DNA of 64,000 nucleotides from positions 34,297-98,296 of the forward strand of contig NZ_VYKI01000015.1 of assembly GCF_008710035.1 (NCBI RefSeq), written 5' to 3'. Both the position numbers and the translations under genes were made by a program. The first letter of the stretch is position 1. The number at the start of each line of letters is the position of its first letter. Below, piece by piece: positions 27,907-39,713 of this stretch. The DNA is from Stenotrophomonas cyclobalanopsidis (GTDB taxonomy: Bacteria > Pseudomonadota > Gammaproteobacteria > Xanthomonadales > Xanthomonadaceae). The notes beneath the pieces are model-generated. The model made no database searches and was not told where the DNA came from. It was given only the letters and a program-made list of their open reading frames with translations.

Positions 27907-28563
27907 GTGAACCCGGCCTACCTCCCCGCTGCCCTGGATGCGCGCGATCAGCGTGTGTTCGATGCCGTGCGCGAACTGCTGGCCCATCAGGGCATGCAGA
28001 TCAGCATGGATGCGGTGGCCCAGCATGCCGGCTGCTCCAAGCAGACGCTCTATTCGCGCTACGGCAGCAAGCAGGATCTGCTGCGGCGGGTGATGCAGCG
28101 CCACGTCGGCCACGCCACCGGGGCCATGGTCCGTGCACTCCGCACTGACGACCTGCGTGCCAGCCTGCTGCAGTTCGCCACCGACTTCCTGGAGCATTTC
28201 AACCAGCCGCACGTGGGACAGGCCTGCCGGGTGATTGCCGCGGATGCGGCGCAGTTTCCCGAAGAGGCCCGTACGCTGTACCGGCATGGTGCCGGCGCAT
28301 TGACGCTTCATCTTGCTGAATGGCTTGAAACCGTTTGCATGCATGGCCAGCTCCGGCATGACGACCCGCACTTCATGGCCGAACTGCTGCTGAGCATGAT
28401 CGCCGGTCAGGATTTCGACAAACAGCGTTTCCATACGTCCCATCGCGATGACGCGCAGCTGCGTCGGCGCTGGGCAGAATTCTCGGTCGACAGCTTCCTG
28501 CGCGCGTTCGCGCCAACGCCGTCGCCGGCCCCCACTACAAACCAACCCCGGAGTTCCTCCTGA
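27907..28563 (+). CDS. TetR-family regulator of the efflux operon
   Basis: 218 residues. The N-terminal helix-turn-helix is at about 32-58 (ISMDAVAQHAGCSKQTLYSR); the C-terminal ligand and dimer domain resembles AcrR-type members. Start GTG 27907 gives MNPAYLPAALDARDQ. No Shine-Dalgarno sequence is apparent, in keeping with a leaderless message. Its stop codon overlaps the ATG of the adaptor gene by one base, so regulator and pump are in one operon and the repressor probably controls its own synthesis. Confidence 0.92.
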   Translation: MNPAYLPAALDARDQRVFDAVRELLAHQGMQISMDAVAQHAGCSKQTLYSRYGSKQDLLRRVMQRHVGHATGAMVRALRTDDLRASLLQFATDFLEHFNQPHVGQACRVIAADAAQFPEEARTLYRHGAGALTLHLAEWLETVCMHGQLRHDDPHFMAELLLSMIAGQDFDKQRFHTSHRDDAQLRRRWAEFSVDSFLRAFAPTPSPAPTTNQPRSSS

Positions 28564-29825
28564 TGACCGCCCCACTCCGCACCCTTGCCTTGACGTGCGC
28601 CGTTGCTGTCGCGCTGGCCGCCTGCAAGAAGCCGGAACAGCAGACGCCCCCGCCGCCGGAGGTGGGCGTGATCGACGCCAAGCCGCAGACCCTGCCGCTG
28701 CAGCGTGAGCTGGTCGGCCGCCTGTCGCCGTTCCGCAGCGCCGACGTGCGCGCGCGCGTGCCGGGCGTGCTGCTCAAGCGCGTCTACCAGGAAGGCAGCG
28801 AGGTCAAGCAGGGCCAGACCCTGTTCCTGATCGATCCGGCGCCGCTGCGCGCCAGCCTCAACGCGTCCGAAGCGCAGCTGGCCTCGGCCCGCGCGACCTA
28901 TGCCAACGCCAAGGTCGCCGCCGACCGTGCCCGCTCGCTGGCGCCGCAGCAGTACGTGTCCAAGTCCGACCTGGACAGCGCCGAAGCCGCCGAGCGCACC
29001 GCGCTGGCCGCGGTGAAGCAGGCCGAAGCCTCGGTCACCTCCTCGCGCATCAGCCTCGGCTATGCCGAAGTGACCTCGCCGATCAGTGGCGTGGCCAACA
29101 AGCAGCAGGTCACCGAAGGTGCCCTGGTCGGCCAGGGTGACGTGACCCTGCTGACCACCGTGGACCAGCTGGACCCGCTGTACGTGAACTTCTCGCTGAG
29201 CGTGGACGAACTGAGCCAGCTGCGTGCGCAGCAGGCGCGTGGCGCCCTGGCCCTGTCCGGCGACGGCAAGGCCACCGTCAACGTCAAGCTGTCCGACGGC
29301 ACCGCCTACGGCGAAGCCGGCACGCTGGACTTTTCCTCGACCACGGTCGACCCGGCAACCGGCGCGGTCTCGCTGCGCGCGGTGCTGCCGAACCCGCAGA
29401 AGATCCTGCTGCCGGGTGCCTTCGTCAGCTTCCAGGCCAACCTGGGCGAGCGCAACAACGCCTTCCTGATTCCGCAGCAGGCCCTGCAGCGTGACAGCGC
29501 CGGCGGCTTCGTGATGGTGGTCGGCGCCGACGGCAAGGTCGTGCGCAAGAACGTGAAGACCGAAGGCGCGCAGGGTGGCAACTGGATGGTCAGCGATGGC
29601 CTGGCCGCCGGTGACAAGGTCGTGGTGGCCGGCGTGCAGAAGGTCAAGGAAGGGGCGCCGGCCACGGCCAAGCCCTGGACCCCGGGCCAGGATGCCAACG
29701 GCCAGCCCGCCGCCGGCGGTGCAGCCCCGGCTGCCGCCGCTGCGGGCGGTGCCGACAAGGCGCCGGCCACGCCCGAGGCGGCCGACAAGGCCGAGCCGGC
29801 CGCCACTGAATCGAACAAGCAGTAA
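28563..29825 (+). CDS. RND efflux periplasmic adaptor lipoprotein
   Basis: Membrane fusion protein joining an inner-membrane RND pump to an outer-membrane channel. 420 residues. A lipoprotein signal ends at LAAC (lipid-carrying C21). The barrel-sandwich and hairpin parts follow, with RELVGRLSPFRSADVRARVPG and GYAEVTSPISGVANKQQV. The C-terminus is a long Ala/Pro/Gly tail (about 370-420). The pair has the tetR-adaptor-pump layout of S. maltophilia pumps that lack their own channel gene, such as SmeGH, but which named Sme pump this is cannot be settled by eye. Confidence 0.94.
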   Translation: MTAPLRTLALTCAVAVALAACKKPEQQTPPPPEVGVIDAKPQTLPLQRELVGRLSPFRSADVRARVPGVLLKRVYQEGSEVKQGQTLFLIDPAPLRASLNASEAQLASARATYANAKVAADRARSLAPQQYVSKSDLDSAEAAERTALAAVKQAEASVTSSRISLGYAEVTSPISGVANKQQVTEGALVGQGDVTLLTTVDQLDPLYVNFSLSVDELSQLRAQQARGALALSGDGKATVNVKLSDGTAYGEAGTLDFSSTTVDPATGAVSLRAVLPNPQKILLPGAFVSFQANLGERNNAFLIPQQALQRDSAGGFVMVVGADGKVVRKNVKTEGAQGGNWMVSDGLAAGDKVVVAGVQKVKEGAPATAKPWTPGQDANGQPAAGGAAPAAAAAGGADKAPATPEAADKAEPAATESNKQ

Positions 29826-29840
29826 CGGGAACCTTCCGTC

Positions 29841-32800
29841 ATGCCTAAATTTTTCATCGAACATCCAGTCTTCGCCTGGGTGGTTGCGATCCTGATCTCG
29901 CTCAGCGGCGTGATCGCGATCCTCAACCTCGGCGTCGAGTCCTATCCCAACATTGCCCCGCCGCAGGTGACCGTCTCGGCCACCTACCCCGGCGCCAGCG
30001 CGGACACCACTGAAAAATCGGTTACCCAGGTGATCGAGCAGCAGCTGACCGGTATCGATCACCTGCTGTACTTCAGCTCGTCCTCGTCTTCCAACGGCCG
30101 CGCGCAGATCACCCTGACCTTCGAGACCGGTACCGATCCGGACATCGCCCAGGTGCAGGTGCAGAACAAGGTGTCGCTGGCCACGCCGCGACTGCCTTCG
30201 GAAGTGACCCAGCAGGGCGTGGTGGTGGCCAAGGCCAACGCCGGCTTCCTGATGGTGGTGGGCCTGCGTTCGGATACCGGCACGATCAGCCGTGACGCCC
30301 TGAACGACATCGTCGGTTCGCGCGTGCTCGATCAGGTCTCGCGTATCCCCGGCGTCGGCAGCACCCAGCAGTTCGGTTCCGAGTACGCCATGAACATCTG
30401 GCTGAACCCGGAAAAGATGCAGGGCTACGGCCTGTCGGCCAGCGAAGTGCTGGCTGCCGTGCGCGCGCAGAACGTGCAGTTCGCCGCCGGTTCGCTGGGT
30501 TCGGATCCCTCGCCGGACGGCCACTTCACCGCCACCGTCTCGGCCGAAGGCCGCTTCAGCTCGCCTGAAGAGTTCGAGAACATCATCCTGCGGGCCAATG
30601 CCAACGGCTCGCGCGTGCTGCTCAAGGACATCGCCCGCGTCGCCTTCGGTGCCAACAACTACGGCTTCGATACCCAGTACAACGGCCAGGCCGCCGGTGC
30701 CTTCGCCATCCAGCTGCTGCCGGGCGCCAACGCCCTGAACGTGGCCGATGCCGTGCGCGCCAAGATGGACGAGCTGCAGCCGAGCTTCCCGGCCGGCGTC
30801 AGCTGGTTCTCGCCGTACGACAGCACCACCTTCGTCAAGATCTCCATCGAGGAAGTGGTCAAGACGCTGTTCGAAGCGGTGTTGCTGGTGTTCCTGGTGA
30901 TGCTGATCTTCCTGCAGAACTTCCGCGCGACGATCATCCCCACCCTGGTCATTCCGGTGGCCCTGCTCGGTACCTTCCTGGGCATGTGGCTGATCGGCTT
31001 CACCATCAACCAGCTGACCCTGTTCGCGATGGTGCTGGCGATCGGCATCGTGGTCGATGACGCGATCGTGGTGATCGAGAACGTCGAACGCATCATGACC
31101 GAGGAAGGCCTGGCGCCGAAGCCGGCCACGCAGAAGGCGATGACCCAGATCACCGGCGCGGTGGTGGCGATCACCGTCGTGCTGGCCGCGGTGTTCATCC
31201 CCTCGGCCCTGCAGGGCGGTGCGGCCGGTGAGATCTACAAGCAGTTCGCGCTGACCATCGCCATCTCGATGGCGTTCTCCGCGTTCCTGGCGCTGGGCTT
31301 CACCCCGGCCCTGTGCGCGACGTTCCTGAAGCCGACCCACAACGACAACCCGAACATCGTCTACCGTACCTTCAACAAGTACTACGACAAGATCAGCGGG
31401 ACCTACGTCGGCCACATCACCTCGGCGGTGAAGCATGCGCCGCGCTGGATGATCCTGGCGGTGGTGCTGACCGCGCTGTGCGGCTTCCTGTTCACCCGCA
31501 TGCCGGGCAGCTTCCTGCCTGAAGAAGACCAGGGCTACGCACTGGCCATCGTGCAGCTGCCGCCGGGTTCGACCAAGGGCCAGACCAACGAAGTCTTCTC
31601 GCAGATGCGCGGCATCCTGAAGAACCAGGAAGGCTATGAAGGCCTGATGCAGATCGCTGGCTTCAGCTTCGTCGGTTCGGGCGAGAACGTCGGCATGGGC
31701 TTCATCCGCCTCAAGCCGTGGGCCGACCGCAAGGTCACCGTGCCCGAGTTCATCCAGAACATGAACGGCGCGTTCTACGGCATCAAGGAAGCACAGATCT
31801 TCGTGGTCAACCTGCCGACCGTGCAGGGCCTGGGCCAGTTCGGCGGCTTCGACATGTGGCTGCAGGACCGTGGTGGCCAGGGCTACGAACAGCTGACGCA
31901 GGCGCGCAACACCCTGCTGGGCAGGGCCGCGCAGGAAAGCGACAAACTGGCCGGTGTCCGCCCGAACGGCCTGGAAAACGCTCCGCAGCTGGCGCTGCAT
32001 GTCGACCGCGTGCAGGCGCAGTCGATGGGCATGTCGGTATCAGACGTGTACAGCACCATCCAGCTGATGCTGGCCCCGGTGTACGTCAACGACTTCTTCT
32101 ACCAGGGCCGCATCAAGCGCGTGACCATGCAGGCCGACGCACCGTACCGCACTGGCCAGGAATCGCTGAAGAGCTTCTACAGCCCCTCCAGCCTGACCAC
32201 CAATGCTGATGGCACCAATGCCATGATCCCATTGAGCACGGTGGTCAAATCGGAATGGGTGTCGGCACCGCCGTCGCTGAGCCGCTACAACGGCTACTCG
32301 GCCATCAACATCGTCGGCTCGCAGGCACCGGGCAAGAGCTCGGGTGAAGCGATGACGGCGATGGAAGACATCGTCACCAACGACCTGCCGGCCGGCTACG
32401 GCTATGACTGGTCGGGCATGTCCTACCAGGAAATCCTGGCAGGCAACGCCGCGACGCTGCTGCTGGTGCTGTCGGTGGTAGTGGTGTTCCTCTGCCTGGC
32501 CGCACTTTATGAAAGCTGGTCGATCCCGGTGGCGGTGCTGCTGGTGGTGCCGCTGGGCGTGCTGGGTGCCATCGGCCTGTCGATGATGCGTGGCCTGCCC
32601 AACGACATCTTCTTCAAGATCGGCATGATCACGGTGATCGGTCTGGCCGCGAAGAACGCGATCCTGATCGTGGAGTTCGCGGTTGAACAGCGTGCCGCAG
32701 GCAAGACCCTGCGCGATGCCACCATCGAAGCGGCCCGCCTGCGTTTCCGCCCGATCCTGATGACCTCGTTCGCGTTCATCATGGGCGTGATCCCGATGGC

Positions 32801-33011
32801 CATCTCCACCGGCGCCGGCGCCAACTCCCGCCACGCCATCGGTACCGGCGTGATCGGCGGCATGCTGTTCGCCACCCTGCTGGGCCTGCTGATGATCCCC
32901 GTGTTCTTCGTGGTCGTACGCCGCATGCTGGGCGACAAGCTGGATGAACCCTCCAAGGAGTTCATGGAACGCCAGCGCGACGCGGAAGCCGCACACCGTC
33001 CGGATCGTTGA
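29841..33011 (+). CDS. RND multidrug efflux transporter (HAE1 family)
   Basis: Proton-driven drug exporter of the AcrB type, 1,056 residues. It begins MPKFFIEHPVFAWVVAILISLSG and has the two-fold plan of 12 membrane helices with two large periplasmic loops. Proton-relay residues D406 and D407 (GIVVDDAIVV, helix 4) and K938 (GLAAKNAIL, helix 10) match AcrB. It follows the adaptor gene by 15 bp. No outer-membrane factor gene follows; a terminator comes 20 bp after the stop, so the pump must borrow a TolC-like channel encoded elsewhere. Confidence 0.96.
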   Translation: MPKFFIEHPVFAWVVAILISLSGVIAILNLGVESYPNIAPPQVTVSATYPGASADTTEKSVTQVIEQQLTGIDHLLYFSSSSSSNGRAQITLTFETGTDPDIAQVQVQNKVSLATPRLPSEVTQQGVVVAKANAGFLMVVGLRSDTGTISRDALNDIVGSRVLDQVSRIPGVGSTQQFGSEYAMNIWLNPEKMQGYGLSASEVLAAVRAQNVQFAAGSLGSDPSPDGHFTATVSAEGRFSSPEEFENIILRANANGSRVLLKDIARVAFGANNYGFDTQYNGQAAGAFAIQLLPGANALNVADAVRAKMDELQPSFPAGVSWFSPYDSTTFVKISIEEVVKTLFEAVLLVFLVMLIFLQNFRATIIPTLVIPVALLGTFLGMWLIGFTINQLTLFAMVLAIGIVVDDAIVVIENVERIMTEEGLAPKPATQKAMTQITGAVVAITVVLAAVFIPSALQGGAAGEIYKQFALTIAISMAFSAFLALGFTPALCATFLKPTHNDNPNIVYRTFNKYYDKISGTYVGHITSAVKHAPRWMILAVVLTALCGFLFTRMPGSFLPEEDQGYALAIVQLPPGSTKGQTNEVFSQMRGILKNQEGYEGLMQIAGFSFVGSGENVGMGFIRLKPWADRKVTVPEFIQNMNGAFYGIKEAQIFVVNLPTVQGLGQFGGFDMWLQDRGGQGYEQLTQARNTLLGRAAQESDKLAGVRPNGLENAPQLALHVDRVQAQSMGMSVSDVYSTIQLMLAPVYVNDFFYQGRIKRVTMQADAPYRTGQESLKSFYSPSSLTTNADGTNAMIPLSTVVKSEWVSAPPSLSRYNGYSAINIVGSQAPGKSSGEAMTAMEDIVTNDLPAGYGYDWSGMSYQEILAGNAATLLLVLSVVVVFLCLAALYESWSIPVAVLLVVPLGVLGAIGLSMMRGLPNDIFFKIGMITVIGLAAKNAILIVEFAVEQRAAGKTLRDATIEAARLRFRPILMTSFAFIMGVIPMAISTGAGANSRHAIGTGVIGGMLFATLLGLLMIPVFFVVVRRMLGDKLDEPSKEFMERQRDAEAAHRPDR

Positions 33012-33031
33012 TCCGGCGGTAGGCTGAAATG

Positions 33032-33062
33032 AAAGGCCCCGGAGCGATTCGGGGCCTTTTTT
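33032..33062 (+). terminator. Rho-independent terminator of the efflux operon
   Basis: Stem AAAGGCCCCG / CGGGGCCTTT with an 8-base loop, followed by TTTTTT overlap and TTG. It lies 20 bp after the RND gene. Confidence 0.92.
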
Positions 33063-33075
33063 GTTGCAGGTTTCT

Positions 33076-33134
33076 GTAGAGCCGAGCCCACGCTCGGTTG
33101 CTTTTAACCGAGCCGAGCATCGGCTCGGCTCTAC
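33076..33134. repeat. SMAG inverted pair (GTAGAGCCGAGC type)
   Basis: GTAG-AGCCGAGC-cca-cGCTCGGTT and its partner AGCCGAGC-atc-GGCTCGGCT-CTAC face each other. This third sequence class recurs at 33501, 55305 and, truncated, at 63877. Confidence 0.85.
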
Positions 33135-33150
33135 AGGAAGCTCAAACTCC

Positions 33151-33438
33151 TCAGCGCAGCAGCGCGATCACCGCGCACACCACCACGATCACCAGCGCAA
33201 CCCACTGCATCGGCACGAAGAAGAAATGATGCGGCGCCGCTTCGCCCTTCTGTCGCGGCGTGCGGTTCAGCCACAGGCCCATCAGCACGTTCACGCCGGC
33301 ACCGATTCCACCACCCAGCAGCACCTGCTGCAGCGGGATGTTGCCCTTCGGGCCTTCGTGCGGGAAGAAGTACGCCAGCAGCAGGATCACCGCGATCGGT
33401 GTCACCAGCGTCATGAATCCCCAACCGCGATAGATCAT
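33151..33438 (-). CDS. Small integral membrane protein
   Basis: 95 residues with two clear hydrophobic segments: about 8-24 (FMTLVTPIAVILLLAYFF) and 76-94 (QWVALVIVVVCAVIALL), and a weaker one near 40-55 (LLGGGIGAGVNVLMGLWL). Start ATG 33438, with an ACGGAG site eight bases upstream, gives MIYRGWGFM; the frame extends further up through a palindrome but has no better start. No known function. It sits between two palindrome pairs and is probably expressed alone. Confidence 0.75.
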   Translation of the reverse strand: MIYRGWGFMTLVTPIAVILLLAYFFPHEGPKGNIPLQQVLLGGGIGAGVNVLMGLWLNRTPRQKGEAAPHHFFFVPMQWVALVIVVVCAVIALLR

Positions 33439-33500
33439 CGTGCAGCTCCGTGCAAAGAGGGGCTGCATTGTAGCGGGGCTTTTGCGCGCGATCGCTTTCT

Positions 33501-33558
33501 GTAGAGCCGAGCCCATGCTCGGCTCTTGTACCGGAGCCGAGCATGGGCTCGGCTCTAC
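33501..33558. repeat. SMAG inverted pair (GTAGAGCCGAGC type)
   Basis: GTAG-AGCCGAGC-ccat-GCTCGGCT and its mirror ending CTAC. It lies upstream of the small membrane protein gene and after the end of the acyl-CoA dehydrogenase gene. Confidence 0.88.
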
Positions 33559-33609
33559 AGAGATCCAATGCCACTGCGCATCCACATGCGGCGGCGCGTC
33601 CGCTTGAAC

Positions 33610-34758
33610 TCAGCGCAGGCCCGTCTCGTTGCGGGCAATCACCAGGCGCTGGATTTCCGAGGTGCCTTCGTAGATCTCGGTGATCTTGGCATCACGGAAG
33701 TAACGCTCCAGCGGCATTTCCTTGGAATAGCCCATGCCACCGTGGATCTGCACGGCCTGATGGGTGATCCACATCGCGGCTTCCGAGGCAGTCAGCTTGG
33801 CAATGGCCGCTTCGTTGCTGAAGCGCTTGCCTTCGCCCTTCACCCACGCCGCGCGCAGGGTCAGCAGCAGCGCTGCATCCAGCTTGCACTTCATGTCGGC
33901 AATCTTCGCCTGGGTCATTTGGAAGGTGCCGATGGCGGCGCCGAAGGCCTTGCGGTCTTTCACGTATTCCAGGGTCGCTTCATAGGCGGCACGGGCGATG
34001 CCGATGGCCTGCGAGGCGATGCCGATGCGGCCGGCGTCAAGCACGCCCATGGCGATCTTGAAGCCCTCGCCTTCCTGGCCAAGCACGTCGTCGGCCTGGG
34101 CCACGTAGTCGTTGAACTCGATCTCGCAGGTGGCCGAGGCACGAATGCCCAGCTTCGGCTCGGTCTTGCCGCGGCCGAAGCCGGCGTTGTCGGTGTCGAT
34201 CAGGAAGGCGGTGATGCCGCGCGCGCCCTTGTCCGGCTCGCTCATCGCGAACAGCACGATGTACCTGGCCACCGGGCCGGAGGTGATCCAGCTCTTCTTG
34301 CCGTTGATGACATAGGTGCCGTCGGCCTGCTTGACCGCGCGGCAGCGCATGGCCGTGGCATCCGAACCGGACTGCGGCTCGGTCAGGGCGAACGCACCGA
34401 TGGCCTCGCCTTCGGCGATCGCGCGCACGTACTTCTGCTTCTGCGCCTCGCTGCCATGGGTCAGGATGCCGTTGCAGAACAGCGAATTGTTGACCGACAT
34501 GATGGTCGAGTGCGCCGCGTCACCGGCGGCGACTTCCACCATCGCCAGCACGTAGGCCACCGGGTCCATGCCCGCGCCGCCGTATTCGGTCGGCACTTCG
34601 ATGCCCATCAGGCCGTTTTCGCCCAGCAGCCGGATGTTTTCAAGCGGGAATTCGCCGGTGCGGTCATGGTGCTCCGCGCTCGGGGCGATCTTCTCCTGCG
34701 CGATGCGCCGCGCCACGTCCTGCAGCATCAACTGCTCTTCAGTAAAGCTGAAATCCAC
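33610..34758 (-). CDS. Acyl-CoA dehydrogenase
   Basis: FAD enzyme of fatty-acid or branched-chain acyl-CoA oxidation, 382 residues. The catalytic glutamate is E364 in IYEGTSEIQRL; FAD and substrate motifs FALTEPQSGSDA and WITSGPVARY are present. The size and E364 place it with short-chain and butyryl/methylbutyryl-type dehydrogenases. Start GTG 34758, preceded by a strong GGGAGGG, gives MDFSFTEEQLMLQDVAR; the open frame runs further up but that region is intergenic. The 11 bases covering this ribosome binding site have an exact complement at 34849-34859. Confidence 0.94.
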   Translation of the reverse strand: MDFSFTEEQLMLQDVARRIAQEKIAPSAEHHDRTGEFPLENIRLLGENGLMGIEVPTEYGGAGMDPVAYVLAMVEVAAGDAAHSTIMSVNNSLFCNGILTHGSEAQKQKYVRAIAEGEAIGAFALTEPQSGSDATAMRCRAVKQADGTYVINGKKSWITSGPVARYIVLFAMSEPDKGARGITAFLIDTDNAGFGRGKTEPKLGIRASATCEIEFNDYVAQADDVLGQEGEGFKIAMGVLDAGRIGIASQAIGIARAAYEATLEYVKDRKAFGAAIGTFQMTQAKIADMKCKLDAALLLTLRAAWVKGEGKRFSNEAAIAKLTASEAAMWITHQAVQIHGGMGYSKEMPLERYFRDAKITEIYEGTSEIQRLVIARNETGLR

Positions 34759-34862
34759 AACACCCTCCCAGGTACATGATGATAGGGGCCACGCACAGCG
34801 CGACCAAGTGGCTCGATTGTACCGGGGCCGGGCAACGGCGGCTGACTTGGAGGGTGTTGCGG

Positions 34863-34918
34863 CTTGACCGGAACCGCTGCCGTCGGCGAATATATCTCTA
34901 TATCGCGATAGGTAGATA
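34863..34918 (+). promoter_or_regulatory. Promoter and 28 bp palindromic operator of the ArsR-metH operon
   Basis: -35 TTGACC (34863-34868) and a possible -10 GAATAT (34887-34892, 18 bp spacing). Directly on it lies an inverted repeat at 34891-34918: outer arms ATATCT and AGATAT, 3 bp gaps, and a perfect palindromic centre TATCGCGATA. It ends 3 bp before the ATG of the regulator gene and also covers its weak AGGT ribosome binding site. This is the expected place for an autoregulated ArsR-type site. The remaining 34759-34862 holds the divergent promoter of the acyl-CoA dehydrogenase, perhaps with the TACAAT at 34816-34821 on the minus strand. Confidence 0.7.
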
Positions 34919-34921
34919 TTT

Positions 34922-35851
34922 ATGGATCTGGAAGACTGGTCGACCCGCCTGAAGGTGTTCGCCGACGCCACCCGCGTGCGCCTGCTGGCGCTGCTGGAAC
35001 AGGAAGAGCTGACCGTGGCCGAGCTGTCGGCGATCACCCGGTTGGCGCAGCCGCGGGTGTCGACCCACCTGGCGCGCCTGAAGGAAGCTGGCCTGGTCCG
35101 CGACCGCCGTGCCGGCGTGTCGGCCTATTACCGCTTCGACGATGCCCAGCTGGACCCGGCGCAGCGCGCATTGTGGCATGCCTTGAGCAACGGAAGCGAT
35201 GACCCGCTGCTGCGCCAGGATGCTGAACGCGTCGCTGCGGTGATGGCCAGCCGCGCCGCCGACCAGAACTGGGCCGACAGCGTCGCCGGCGACATGGAGC
35301 GCCACTACTCGCCGGGACGCACCTGGGAAGCCCTGGCGCGCACCGCGCTGCCGCTGCTGGAAACCGGCGACGTGCTCGACATCGCCTCCGGTGACGGCGT
35401 GCTGGCCGAACTGGTGGCACCGCACGCCAGCCGCTACGTCTGCATCGACACCAGCGCGCGCGTGGTGGCCGCCGCCAGCGAGCGCCTGCGCCGCCTGCCC
35501 AACGTGGAGGTGCGCGAGGGCGACATGCACGCCCTGCCCTTCAAGGACGGCAGCTTCGACCTGGTGGTGCTGATGCACGCCCTGACCTACGCCAGCAAGC
35601 CGGCGCAGGCCGTGGCCGAATCTGCGCGCGTGCTGCGCCCGGGCGGCCGCCTGCTGCTGTGCAGCCTGGCCCGCCACGAGCACAAGGCCGCGGTGGAAGC
35701 CTATGGCCACGTCAACCTCGGCTTCAGCGACAAGGAGCTGCGCAGGTTCGTCGACAAGGCCGGCCTGCAGGTCTCCAGCCTGGAAACCGTGACCCGCGAA
35801 AAACGCCCGCCGCATTTCGAAGTCATCTCGCTGATCGCCAACAAGCCCTGA
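34922..35851 (+). CDS. ArsR-type regulator fused to SAM-methyltransferase domain (SahR-like)
   Basis: 309 residues. The N-terminal winged helix-turn-helix (about 10-75; [27 protein letters not shown]) is of the ArsR type but shows no metal-binding CxC. Residues 145-250 form a class I methyltransferase fold with the SAM loop [14 protein letters not shown] (151-164). Fusions of this kind include SahR, reported to sense S-adenosylhomocysteine and control methionine-cycle genes. The gene is followed after 7 bp by the two metH genes, which supports that reading. Whether the methyltransferase part is a sensor only or an active enzyme is open. Confidence 0.85.
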   Translation: MDLEDWSTRLKVFADATRVRLLALLEQEELTVAELSAITRLAQPRVSTHLARLKEAGLVRDRRAGVSAYYRFDDAQLDPAQRALWHALSNGSDDPLLRQDAERVAAVMASRAADQNWADSVAGDMERHYSPGRTWEALARTALPLLETGDVLDIASGDGVLAELVAPHASRYVCIDTSARVVAAASERLRRLPNVEVREGDMHALPFKDGSFDLVVLMHALTYASKPAQAVAESARVLRPGGRLLLCSLARHEHKAAVEAYGHVNLGFSDKELRRFVDKAGLQVSSLETVTREKRPPHFEVISLIANKP

Positions 35852-35858
35852 GGTCGCC

Positions 35859-36949
35859 GTGTCCGCCCTGCCCTGGCTGCATCCCGAACGTGCCCATGCC
35901 CTGCTTGCCGCACTGCGCGAGCGCATCCTGATCATCGACGGTGCGATGGGCACGATGATCCAGCGCCATGACCTGCAGGAAGACGATTACCGCGGCCAGC
36001 GTTTCGCCGGCGGCTACGACCACGACCATGGCCCCGGTTGCGACCATGCCGCGCCGGGAGGCTACGACCTGAAGGGCAACAACGACCTGCTGCTCCTCAC
36101 CCGGCCGCAGGTCATTGGTGACATCCACACCGCCTACCTGCAGGCCGGCGCGGACTTGGTGGAAACCAACACGTTCAACGCGACCTCGGTCAGCCAGGCC
36201 GACTACCACCTCGAACACCTGGTGTACGAGCTGAACAAGGCCGGCGCCGCCGTTGCCCGTGCCTGCTGCGATGCCGTCCAAGCGACCACGCCGGACAAGC
36301 CGCGCTTCGTCATCGGCGTGATCGGGCCGACCAGCCGCACCGCCTCGATCAGCCCCGACGTGAACGATCCCGGCTTCCGCAACACCAGTTTCGACGAGTT
36401 GCGCGACACCTACCGCGAAGCCATCGAAGGCCTGATCGATGGTGGCGCCGACACCCTGATGGTCGAGACCATCTTCGACACGCTCAACGCCAAGGCCGCG
36501 CTGTATGCGCTGGAAGAGGCCTTCGATGCGCGCGGCGCGCGCCTGCCGGTGATGATCTCCGGCACCATCACCGACGCCTCCGGCCGCACCCTGTCGGGGC
36601 AGACCGCCGATGCCTTCCATGCCTCGCTGGCCCACGCGCGCCCGCTGTCGATCGGCCTGAACTGCGCGCTGGGCGCCGATGCCATGCGCCCGCACGTGGA
36701 AACCCTGTCCCAGGTGGCCGACTGCCATGTCAGCGCGCACCCCAATGCCGGCCTGCCCAATGCCTTCGGCGAGTACGACGAGACGCCCGGGGAAATGGCC
36801 GCCACCCTGCGCGGCTTTGCCGAGGATGGCCTGCTGAACCTGGTGGGTGGCTGCTGCGGCTCCACGCCGGACCACATCCGCGCCATCGCCGAGGCCGTGG
36901 CCGGCCTGCCGCCGCGCGCCCTGCCCGGCGCACAGGAGCAGCAGGCCGC

Positions 36950-36953
<4 letters not shown>
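35859..36953 (+). CDS. metH: Methionine synthase, homocysteine-binding domain as separate protein
   Basis: 364 residues forming only the first module of cobalamin-dependent methionine synthase. Zinc cysteines for homocysteine are C269 (GLNCALG) and C332/C333 (GGCCGSTP). [12 protein letters not shown] and [12 protein letters not shown] are classical. A Gly/His/Asp-rich loop at about 50-70 is longer than usual. GTG 35859 has a GAGG six bases upstream. Its stop overlaps the next ATG (ATGA), so the two halves are translated together. In most proteobacteria the two are one protein of about 1,230 residues; the split is known from Xanthomonadaceae. Confidence 0.94.
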
Positions 36954-39634
<2,681 letters not shown>

Positions 39635-39638
39635 GGCG

Positions 39639-39696
39639 GTGGCGCCGGGCCACGCCCGGCGTATCTCAACCTCCGCCGGGCATGGCCCGGCGCTAT
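39639..39696. repeat. SMAG inverted pair after metH
   Basis: GTGG-CGCCGGGC-cac-GCCCGGCG (slightly altered head) faces CGCCGGGC-atg-GCCCGGCG-CTAT. It starts 5 bp after the metH stop codon and ends just before the MFS gene, whose promoter must lie in or near it. Confidence 0.85.
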
Positions 39697-39713
39697 CGTG
39701 CATGATTCCCGCG

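Noticed and set aside
28407..32000. A 1,197-codon open frame on the minus strand across the adaptor and RND genes
   Set aside because: It is antisense to two certain genes, of low-complexity composition, and crosses gene boundaries.
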